Positions 55,786 through 64,000 of a DNA stretch of 64,000 nt are shown piece by piece (the first letter of the stretch is position 1; every line of letters begins with the position of its first letter). The notes under the pieces were generated by a model. That model searched no databases, was not told where the DNA came from, and worked only from the letters and a program-made list of their open reading frames with translations. The stretch lies in contig NC_057861.1 of assembly GCF_019393635.1 (NCBI RefSeq), positions 737,378,232-737,442,231 on the forward strand, in the 5' to 3' direction. The DNA is from Dromiciops gliroides. Taxonomy: Eukaryota > Chordata > Mammalia > Microbiotheria > Microbiotheriidae. A program made the position numbers and the translations under genes.

Positions 55786-55789
55786 CCAA

Positions 55790-56135
55790 GATACCATTAT
55801 CTTTTTCAAATAGAAAAATGCTATTCAGATGAACAGTATACTATATCTGAAACAGAGTAAATGCTAAACTTTTGTTAGGATGGACAGGTTCCTTGCACCA
55901 GCACCCTCGATGCTTACATTTGTCTTTGGGAAGGAATTCTACAAAGAAACCGATTCCATGGATAGGAGGCCTACTCAGGGATCACACTAGCCAAGAGGCA
56001 AACTAGCCAAACACGCCTGTGGGCAGAACAATAGCACAGAGAGCCCTGGGAGTCAGAAAGGTGCTGACCTTGGGGAGTCACATAAGCCGTCCGGGTCCAC
56101 TGCTCTCCGGTACAGGACCATCATCTGCACAAAGC
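55790..56135. other. Intron 1 unique sequence
   Basis: No gene or repeat recognised. Confidence 0.3.
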
Positions 56136-56139
56136 TGGA

Positions 56140-56440
56140 CTAAAACCAGCATGGTAGAGTGGACAGTGTGCTGAATGTGCAGGGAGAAGGAGCTGGTTTT
56201 CAATCATACTTTGTGACAGTCACTGACCTGGTGGGTCTTTTTGGCGTCTGTTTCCTCTTGTGTGAAATGGGGCTGATGCCTGTGTACCCCACTCAAGGTG
56301 TGACTGCAAGGTTCAAATGAAATAATGGATGTAAAGAATGTGTGTGGGAGGGGGGGAGACCACACCTCCACTTGCCCCTTCACATATGTAAAGTACTTGG
56401 CAAACCTTAAATCAATATATAAATGTAAGTTATGACGAGA
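56140..56440 (+). repeat. MIR-class SINE
   Basis: GCATGGTAGAGTGGACAGTG head, TTTCCTCTTGTGTGAAATGG, then CAAGGTTCAAATGAAATAAT and AAAGTACTTGGCAAACC tail. Confidence 0.7.
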
Positions 56441-56985
56441 ATTAATTACTGTTCTCTTTGGGCAGCTGCTATTTCCTACCTGTGTGACTAATGAAATCAC
56501 GGCTCCCCACTAGCCTTCAGTTCCCTTGTCTATACAATGAAGGAAGGGATTTGGGGATAATGTCCAGGGTCTTTTCCAGATCTTAATTCTGGGAAGCCAA
56601 ATGCTTCAAGTGCCATCATCCAAAAACCTCTGTGACCTGCTAAGGCTAGAGAATGAAGGTGCTAATGCAAGGAAATGGCTGTTGTGGAATTCCTTCACAG
56701 AAAAATACACTGGCTTTGCTAACTTAAAAGAAAAATAGATTGAACCAGAAAACTTCTCTATACCTCTTCCCTTGGGCTGCCATAGGTTTCAGCATGGTGC
56801 AAAGGAAGGGTACAATTCCATTTACTACAGAACAGGAATCACTACAGTTTAATTTAGTCTGGGAAGGCCAATGATCAGCCCTCAAGATTACTGTTCCAAG
56901 TGGCACAAGGCCAGAAAGAAAACTAAGCCTCTTTTCCCTCCACTCCCTCCTGAGATACAACATCATGAATTTAGAGCTGGGATAA
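56441..56985. other. Intron 1, mostly unique with a MIR tail near 56450-56590
   Basis: ACCTGTGTGACTAATGAAAT, then TTCCCTTGTCTATACAATGA is MIR-like; the rest is unassigned. Confidence 0.4.
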
Positions 56986-56987
56986 AA

Positions 56988-57245
56988 TTAATAATAGCAG
57001 CTAAGATTTAAATAGTGCTTTCTATAAGCCAGGCACTGCATTAAGTGCTTTGCAATTATTATCTCATTTGATCCTCACAACAGGTGCTATTATTATCTTT
57101 ATTTTACAGACGAAGAAACTGAGACAAACAGAGGTTAAGTGACTTGCCCAAGATCACACAGCTGGTTAAATGACTGGGAGGGGATTTGCACTCAGGTCCT
57201 CCTGACTCCAGACCCAGCACTGTATCCACTGCACCACCTAACCAT
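56988..57245 (-). repeat. THER1 SINE, near full length
   Basis: AATAGCAGCTAAGATTTAAA, AGCCAGGCACTGCATTAAGT, CATTTGATCCTCACAACAGG, then GATCACACAGCTGG and CACTGCACCACCTAACC at the reversed head. Confidence 0.85.
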
Positions 57246-58115
57246 GAAAACACCTCATTTAATAGAGGAGAAATCTGAAGCACAGAGAGGGGAAGGAGTT
57301 GGCCCCCAAATCAGGCGGGTTAAAGTGTCAGAGCCAGGAACTGAACTCCAGCCCTTACTCCTGTTTCAGGGCTCTCTCTACTTCTCCATGATTCCCCACC
57401 AGATGATTCTCCAGAGTTCCTCTGGCCAAGGATGCATCAAGCTGTAGCCACTACCTGCTCAGTGATGCTGGGCTGGTCCTCCTGGGCCAACAGTTGGTGC
57501 TGACAGCTTGGAATGGAAGGCCTGTGGGGTCCAGCAGGCCCTGCCTCCACTGTACAGTGACCGGCCTGAAATCATGCAGCACCATCACCATGAACGCCTC
57601 CTGAGAGGCAGCAGGCTGGTGTAGCAGATCTAAGGCTGGCCCTGGAGTCTGAGTTGTGCCTAGGACCAGATAAGGCACCTGACCTTGCAGTTATTTCTCC
57701 AGAGCCACAACCTGTTAACCTACATCAATGGGGACCCAGAGAACCTTTTGCTCCAGAGCTGGAGGGGCCCTCAGAGGCCTCATGGTTCAACCCCTCCCCT
57801 TTAGAGAGGAGGAGACCAAAGCCCAGGACCTACAATGACTTGCTCAATGTCACAGACACATGCTTTTAGTGGTGAGATTAGAACCTACGTCCTCTGCCCA
57901 GAGTCAGGGCCCTTCCCATTACAATGGGATCTTCCTACACTGAAAAAGTTATGGGATCCTTGCTTGGTGGGCCTAAGAACCCATCGAGTACAACCCCCTC
58001 ATTTTACACATGAGGAAACTTCAGCCCAGAAAGGTGTGACTTGCTCAAAGCCACAAAGCTGGTAAATGTCAAATCTATGTCTTTCTGATCCAAATCCAGC
58101 CCTCTGCATGACTAA
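57246..58115. repeat. Mixed decayed MIR/THER1 fragments
   Basis: Reverse copies at 57255-57400, 57745-57925 and 57975-58110 (CACATGAGGAAACTTCAGCC); a + fragment near 57600-57680. Intervening sequence unassigned. Confidence 0.5.
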
Positions 58116-58535
58116 AGGAAGCCTCTCCTAACACAGGTCTAGGGGTTCAGTCTTGTAGTCAAGAAGAAGGTCCTTTGATTCTAACCCAAGTCTTTCTACA
58201 CCAAAAGATGCAGACATTAGATGAAAAGGAATGAGGACAGGGACTGGACGTGGGATTTCATTGATACAGGGAACTCCCAGGTGAGGAAGTCCCTTGATAA
58301 GTGTAGACTGGCACCTTTAAATAAAATTTTAGTCAGGGAGGGTTATTTCTTTGACCCCTTTTTGCACCATGGATGACTTTTGGCAGTCTGGTGAACCCTA
58401 AACTCAGAATACTGTTTTTAAATGCATAAAATAAGATGAGTAAGATTACAAAGAAAACAAGTTATATTGAAAATGGTTGTCAAAATGCCCAAAACAAAAG
58501 ACGAGTTCACAGACCCCAGGTTAAAAAACACCCCC
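58116..58535. other. Intron 1 unique sequence
   Basis: No gene or repeat recognised. Confidence 0.3.
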
Positions 58536-58539
58536 TGGG

Positions 58540-58665
58540 AGAGTGGCTTGGGGCAGTTGGAGGTTAATCTTCCCAGGGTCACACAGCCAGTATATTGTAT
58601 TGGAGGCAGGATTTGAACCCAGGTCTTCAAATCCAACTCTCTATGCACTGTTCTACCTTGTTTAG
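58540..58665 (-). repeat. tRNA-derived SINE fragment
   Basis: CTTCCCAGGGTCACACAGCC, then ATTTGAACCCAGGTCTTC and CTATGCACTGTTCTACC. Confidence 0.65.
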
Positions 58666-58964
58666 TTTAAAAACAAACAAAAAAATCACCAGAAGTAACT
58701 ATAAGATTTGGGTTCAAATGTCTTAAACACCAGCTAAGTTATCATGGGAAGGTCATTTTTGCCCACATCTCAGAGTCAATTTTTCTACGTGGGAAATGAA
58801 GCAGATGTATTCACATGAGTAGGGCTGTTTGGGGGCCAAAAATGAGAAAATAATCCAAACAACACACATGTTTACCGTCAGATACGACATTAAGTCCTGG
58901 GGACACAGACCAAAATGAAACAGTTCCTGTCCTAGAACAGCTTACTCTTTGAAAGGGGTTGAGA

Positions 58965-59155
58965 TGGCTAGAGTGCGCTGAACTTGGCAGCAGGAAGATA
59001 TGGCTTCCAATCCGGCCTCAGACACTTACTAGCTATGTGGTCCTGGGCAAATCACTTGATCTCTCTGTACCTCAGTTTCCTCATGTGCAAAATGAGGTTG
59101 GACTTGATGGTCTCTGAGACCACTTCCAACTCTAAATCTACGGTCTTAGTACGCG
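58965..59155 (+). repeat. MIR-class SINE
   Basis: TGGCTTCCAATCCGGCCTCA, GGTCCTGGGCAAATCACTTG and CCACTTCCAACTCTAAATCT. Confidence 0.75.
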
Positions 59156-59589
59156 GTGGATGTGTAAACCACAGGCAGGGGTCATCTCACCTCTCGGCAT
59201 CCTTATTCATTCACAATTCCACTCACCACAGCAGCTTAAACCTTAAGCCCCTCCTCAAACTTCCCAGTCCCCTTCCTCTCCCCACCCCCACCTCACCTTA
59301 TATCTCACTGAAGAAAGCAAGAGCGCCTACTTCTCCCATCCTTCCCTCACATCACATTCCCCCCTTCTCCCCTTTCCAAGGCAAACTCCTCCACAAACCC
59401 AAGTAACTCTACTCTATCTCATTTCCTCCAGCAGATTGCCTCTTCTGCCTTCCTCACTCTCCTTAAGAAGGCTATCCACAAATGGGGCCTTTACTTCCTA
59501 TCATCTCTCCCTCAACTCTCTACACTGGCTGCCAACCTCATCATTCAATTGAAATGCTCTCTCTCTAGAGTTACCAACATTCAAGCTCA

Positions 59590-59730
59590 ATCACTCCCAT
59601 TTTTTAGAAGCAATCAGGGTTAAGCGACTTGCCTGGGTTCACATAGCTAGTAAGTGTTTGAGGCTGGATTTGAACTCAGGTCCTCCTGACTCTAGGGCCA
59701 ATGTTCTATCCAGTGTGCCTAGCTGCCTCA
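59590..59730 (-). repeat. Older tRNA-derived SINE inside the L2
   Basis: AGGGTTAAGCGACTTGCCTG, GGATTTGAACTCAGGTCC, then TCCAGTGTGCCTAGCTGCCT. Confidence 0.75.
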
Positions 59731-59888
59731 CCAATGATCTCTTTTTTTTTTTTTCAGTGAGGCAATTGGGGTTAAGTGAGTTGCCCAGGGTCATACAGCT
59801 AGTGTTAAGTGTCTGAGGCCGGACTTGAACTCACATACTCCTGACTCCAGGGCCGGTGCTCTATCCACTGCCCCACCAATGATCTCTT
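59729..59888 (-). mobile_element. Younger tRNA-derived SINE with perfect target-site duplication
   Basis: T-run, GGCAATTGGGGTTAAGTGAG, then GCTCTATCCACTGCCCCA. The 15-bp duplication CACCAATGATCTCTT is at 59729-59743 and 59874-59888. The head lacks the usual AGCTAGGTGGC part. Confidence 0.9.
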
Positions 59889-60769
59889 AATTGACAAACC
59901 TAACGGCCTCTTGTCAATCCTCACCCTTCTTGACCTTTTCAGCCTCTAACATAGTCCATCACCTTCTTCTTGATACTCTCCTCTCTCTAGGTTTTTGTGG
60001 TTCCCCTACAGCTCCTTCTCAGTCTCTTTGGCAAAATGTTTATCTAGATTACATTCACTAACCATGAGTGTCCCCCAAAGCTTTTTCCTGAACCATCTCC
60101 TTCTATATTATTTCCCTTGGTGATGTTATCCGCTCCCAGATAATCAATTACCATCTCTATGCTGATGATTTTCAGATTTATCCAGGTATAACATCTCTCC
60201 TCATCTTGAGTATTGAGTCTCTAAATGCCTACTGGATGTCTCATAGACATCTGGAACACAATTATGTCCACCACCAAGCCGTCCCATATTCCTACCTTTC
60301 CTATTACTGTAAAGGGCAAGCCTGTCCTGCCAGTAACTCAGGCTCCCAACCTAAGAGTCACCCTGGACTCCTGAGGGTCTCTCCTCCACCCCCATTCCCC
60401 TATATCCAATATGGTGACGAAGCCTGTCAATTTCAGCTCTGCAGCATCTCTCCTCTGGCCCTGCCCCCACCACCTCGCACCTGGACTGGGGGTCTCCCTG
60501 CCTCTCCCCTCCCTCCTCAATCAACTGATTTTCTAAAAGTGCAGGTGTGACCACGCCCCGCCCCCCAATCCCTCATACTCAATAAAATCCATTAGGTCCC
60601 GAGACCTAATGTCTGTGTTCGGCTTTAAGGTCCGTTCTATGCTGACCTCTCCCAGCTTCCCAGCCTCTCACACCCCTCCACTCTCTCCTTATCCCTCCCC
60701 CCGGGACTGGGAGCCCCCTGATGGCAGGGGCTGTGGTTCGGTCTTTCTTGTGTCCCCAGCGCTTGGCAC

Positions 60770-61350
60770 CGTGCCTGGCACAGAGTGGGCGCGCAGGAAA
60801 CGAGGGCTTGGCGCCTGTGCCTCAGTTTCCTTATCCGTAGAAGAGGGGCCCCTCCCCGCCCTCGACAGCGGACAGTGAGCACGGACCGAAGTAAAGACCG
60901 GACAGACCCGAGGCGCGGGGATCCCGGGAGGGCGCTGAGCCCCGCTCTGCCCCGGGAGCTCGGGCCGGGGCCCCGCCCAGGCGCCCCGCAGCGCCGCCCT
61001 ACCTCGGCGGGCCCTCCTTCGGGCCTCTGCCGGAGGCTGCGGCGCCGGGACCGAAGTCCCCTCTGACGGACCCAGCATCGCCCAGAGCCGGCGCCGGAGC
61101 ACTGCGCTTCCTCTCGGGGATGAGCGACGCCCCAGTTTGCGCCTGCGTGCGCACGCGCGCGCACCGGCGTCGTGACGTTCGGCACGCTGCCCTGTCGCCG
61201 CACGTCGGTACAAAAGGAGGGCGCGCATCGCCAGAGCGAGGCTGGCTACGGAGGCGGCCGCAGGGGGCGCTGTGCTGCGCTACGCTCCCGGAGTTAGGGC
61301 CCGAGCGGGCGCAGTGTGTCGGGTTCGGCTGCGTCAAAGCCTCGTAGGGA
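60770..61350 (-). promoter_or_regulatory. C3orf14: CpG-island promoter of C3orf14
   Basis: Dense CpG in an otherwise CpG-poor window. Contains a perfect NRF1 consensus TGCGCACGCGCG (61148-61159), a TGACGTTC CRE/ATF-like half site (61173-61180) and a CCCCGCCC GC box (60971-60978). No TATA box is evident. Typical of a housekeeping-type start. The transcription start is probably between about 61080 and 61170 on -; transcript data are needed to fix it. Confidence 0.75.
61003..61160 (-). other. C3orf14: C3orf14 exon 1 (5' leader; outer edge uncertain)
   Basis: The donor CGCCGAG|GTAGGG at 61003/61002 on - is the only strong donor in the island and splices in place to exon 2. The leader frame is open with in-frame ATGs at 61228 and 61078. 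Treated here as untranslated because the C3orf14 start I know lies in exon 2. Confidence 0.55.
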
Positions 61351-61725
61351 GATGCTCAATAGTGAGCCGCGGCCACAGAGCCAGCACGTAGGGGTGTCCG
61401 TGTCTCACACACACACGCTCACTCCTCCCTCTCTCTCTAACCTCCTGTGGCTTCCTGCTGCGTCTACTAGAAAATACCCCCTGTACTCTATAAGTCCCTT
61501 CATAATCTTCGCGCTGCCCACCCACTCCCGGGCTTTTTGTGGCCAACCCTTCTCGACCCCTTCTGGGACTTGGCAGAGGTACTGGGATGGTTGGCCATTT
61601 CTTCCCCTGGATCACACAGGTAGTGCGTGTCTGAAGATAGATTTGAACTCAGGTCCTCCCGACTCCAAGTCGGGAGACCTAGTTGATGTTTTGCTGAACA
61701 GCTTTTCTCTTAACATCTTTTTTTA
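61351..61725. other. Upstream flank with a SINE fragment
   Basis: CA-rich patch (61405-61425) and a reversed SINE remnant at 61565-61685 (TTTGAACTCAGGTCCTCCCG). Confidence 0.5.
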
Positions 61726-61727
61726 TA

Positions 61728-61965
61728 AATAAGGCATGGCTCTAATAAATAAAATATACACATAAATGATACATAGAGATATAAAATCTTTACCACAAGG
61801 TTCTTTATATATCCCTTTAAGTTGTGTACGAATTATATAATTAGATATAAATCAGGTTATATAAATATAATATATGTAAATATAATTCTATAAATAGATA
61901 TACAAATGAGGCTGATATAAAAACAAAATCAATATAAAACATTAAATTTATGCTCAAAAATAATA
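61728..61965. repeat. AT-rich low-complexity tract
   Basis: ATAAATAAAATATA and TATAAATATAATATAT-type sequence. Confidence 0.7.
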
Positions 61966-62530
61966 AAGTTGTGGGGATAGATGGATGATGCTACATCCCT
62001 CACAGACAAGGATATTAGTTCAAATATATACTTGCATTATCCTAACATCCACTATTGCCGCTGTGTATATAATTTTACACTTGGCTAACAGGTACCTTTT
62101 TTATTGTGTCAAGCAGTTCACAAGAAAAATCATTCTCCACCCTTGTCCCAACCTCAGCGAGAAACTCCCCACCCCCAAACTACAAATCACTGCACGTGTC
62201 TAATGTGGTTAGTTATTAAAGAGCACTTTCTTGACTTTCTGTAAAACTTATCTAAACCCTAAGCAAGTCCCTCCTTCCACCCCCACCCCCACTCCCCAAT
62301 AATCCTGGAGGAACCTTTTCCGAACTGAAAAATGTCTATGGGGTGTATCTTTCCAGCAGCCATTTGAGACCAAAGATCCCACTAACTGACTTTAGAAATG
62401 TAGGTTTTGTGTGGCGGTGATTTTTCATTCCTCAACTGCACTTGCTAACCCAAGCCCTACCAGGCATCTATTTGGATTGGGGGTGGATTTGGATGTGGGA
62501 GGCCCTACATCATCATAAGGGACTCCCTTT
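61966..62530. other. Unique sequence, no gene
   Basis: C-rich patch near 62275-62300; no exon or repeat recognised. Confidence 0.3.
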
Positions 62531-62534
62531 CATC

Positions 62535-62710
62535 TTTTTTTTTTTTCTGCAATTTTTTTTTGTAGTTGTTGCTTTTTTCAGGGAAGTGGGAGTTAAGTGA
62601 CTTGCCCAGGGTCACACAGCTAGTGTCAAGTGTCCGAGGTCACATTTGAACTCAGGTCCTCCTGAATCCAGGGCCAGTGTTTTATCCACTGTGCCATCTA
62701 GGTGCCCCCT
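62535..62710 (-). mobile_element. Marsupial tRNA-derived SINE
   Basis: T-runs, GGGAGTTAAGTGACTTGCCC, then TTTGAACTCAGGTCC, then TATCCACTGTGCCATCTAGG. Confidence 0.88.
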
Positions 62711-63840
62711 AGAGTCCCATTCCATCTTAACCCAGCTCTGCTTGTCAGGGAGTTCTCCCTCAAACAAGCCAAAACAGCAAAGGTATAAGTGCTATCCAAG
62801 TGCTAATTACTATTATTATTGTTGTTATCAGTATCATTGATGTTCCTTCTAATATTCACCCTTTGAGCCTGGTTCTGCCTTCGGAGTTAAGAACAAACAT
62901 AATCCTTCCCTGTAATCTCCCTTGGCATTTTCATGCTCATGTCCTCCATCTCCCTCTTCCCTAACCTACCTGTGCCTTCTCTCCTCCAAAAAAAACTGCA
63001 CTTCTAATACTCAACACTCTTGTGACCCTCCAAACCACTCTGGGTGGCCTCCTCTAGATGCACTCCTAGCGACTCCTATACCTCTCCAGCTGCCCGGTTA
63101 CACTATATGCAAACTATTAGGCAAGGCTGAGCAAATACATGGCCCCATGGGAGATTGGGTTTCTGCTCTCCAGATGGCTAGGGAAAGAAAACCTTGTAAA
63201 AAATAATCCAGCACTTGAAAATGGTGGGAGCCTAATAAATGCTGCTTAACTTCACTTAAATATAGATTCTATGAGTATTGTAGAATTATGAAAAGGAAGC
63301 GATCATTTTTTTTTAATCTGGTACTGTCAGAGAAGGCTTAAAGAAAGGACTTTAACTAGAACTGAGGTAGCATGAACATGTATTTAAATTGGGAAAACAG
63401 CATGCAAAAGTTCATGGAAGTGACAGCAGAGAACATTCCAGCAGTGGCTAATTAAGAGTGTTGACTTTCCTCCTGATGGTAGAAGGGTGGGCCTCTATGA
63501 GACCACAGTGTTGGATGCACTGTTAGACCAAATTGATTCGTTGGTGTTGCTTAATTTGTTTCAAGGGGGAGGCATATTGGGAAACGATTGGTGTGAAAAA
63601 TCAAAGCCATCAGAGAAGCTTTCAAATGTTTAATTGATGCCTTTTGTCTTTATATCATGGCCATCATACACAGGCCAAAACATTCCTCCACATTGAACTG
63701 TCCCTTGTGACAAAGAAAAGCAATTAAGCAAAAACATCGAATAGAGTGACATCTGACAACGTGAAAATCTGACAACATTTTATTCAAATAATTCTCCACC
63801 TCACAGGCATAAGGGGAAAGCAATATTCCAGCGGGGCTGT
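62711..63840. other. Unique and decayed LINE-like sequence
   Basis: C/T-rich patch at 62920-63060 and an L2/CR1-like stretch at 63310-63490 (AACATTCCAGCAGTGGCTAA). No gene supported. Confidence 0.35.
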
Positions 63841-63844
63841 TTTT

Positions 63845-64000
63845 CCTCTTTCTTTGGATCCCTATTACTTAGCACAGTGCCTGGCACATAATAGGTGCTT
63901 AATAATTGTTTATTGATTGATCGATAGGGAGTCACTGGAGTTTATTGAGGAGGGGAGTAATGAGCCCATCTGTACTTTAGGATCAGTTAAAGATTCTTTG
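63845..64000 (+). repeat. L2 3' end followed by L2/CR1-like repeat, cut by the window end
   Basis: ACTTAGCACAGTGCCTGGCA, then ATAGGTGCTTAATAATTGTT, followed by GGGAGTCACTGGAGTTTATT of the marsupial repeat. Confidence 0.65.

Larger units (their letters stand above)
59190..60806 (+). repeat. L2 LINE, 3' part of the ORF to the 3' end, with nested SINEs
   Basis: C/T-rich LINE wording with the L2 signatures TACACTGGCTGCCAACCTC, CCATCTCTATGCTGATGATT and GAGTATTGAGTCTCTAAATG. The terminal CAGCGCTTGGCACCGTGCCT, then GGCACAGAGTGGGCGCGC follows. Two SINEs interrupt it at 59590-59888. It is ancient and frame-broken. Its end runs directly into the CpG island of C3orf14. Confidence 0.7.

Noticed and set aside
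60637..61203. 188-codon Arg/Gly/Pro frame on - in the CpG island
   Set aside because: GC-driven. If spliced at 61003 this frame hits a stop at the start of exon 3, and unspliced it runs through the intron.

Overview
This is a vertebrate genomic window, and the repeats make it marsupial. It carries dozens of tRNA-derived CORE-SINEs of marsupial type, THER1/MIR and L2 relics, and L1 3' ends of marsupial type. The head wording of the youngest SINEs fits Australidelphian genomes better than Monodelphis, but that is an inference from memory. There is no bacterial, plasmid or viral gene system here.

Two protein-coding genes can be supported. Positions 1-180 are the last codons of FEZF2 (+ strand), the forebrain C2H2 zinc-finger regulator of layer-5 subcerebral neurons, followed by its 3'UTR and a poly(A) signal at 654-659. 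Facing it on the - strand is the orthologue of human C3orf14: four coding exons between 55119 and 38548 encode 128 residues, the same length as I recall for the human protein, and a non-coding first exon lies in a CpG island at about 60.8-61.35 kb. FEZF2 and C3orf14 are convergent neighbours in human 3p14, so the synteny is conserved.

Layout: 0-0.7 kb FEZF2 3' end. 0.7-7.2 kb is almost free of young SINEs, rich in homeodomain, SOX and POU-like words, and interrupted only by low-complexity tracts; it is the best candidate for the FEZF2 downstream enhancer cluster, which includes the corticospinal enhancer E4 described in eutherians. 7.4-8.3 kb holds long purine microsatellites. 8.3-35.6 kb is SINE/LINE-dense intergenic DNA with several unique islands (12.7-13.5, 22.0-22.5, 24.2-24.4, 28.7-28.95 kb), a local duplication split by a SINE, and an exon-like segment at 32.6 kb. 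35.6-38.2 kb is repeat-poor and lies just past the C3orf14 stop. 38.5-61.2 kb is C3orf14; its introns hold L1 tails, an apparent solo LTR (45.06-45.61 kb) and L2 copies. 61.4-64 kb is the upstream flank with AT-rich and SINE sequence.

The most interesting points are the FEZF2-proximal regulatory cluster, a stop-free in-frame leader that could extend C3orf14 by 40 or 90 residues, the exon-like 76-nt segment with a flanking inverted repeat, and the SINE-dated duplication. No previously undescribed multi-gene system was found.
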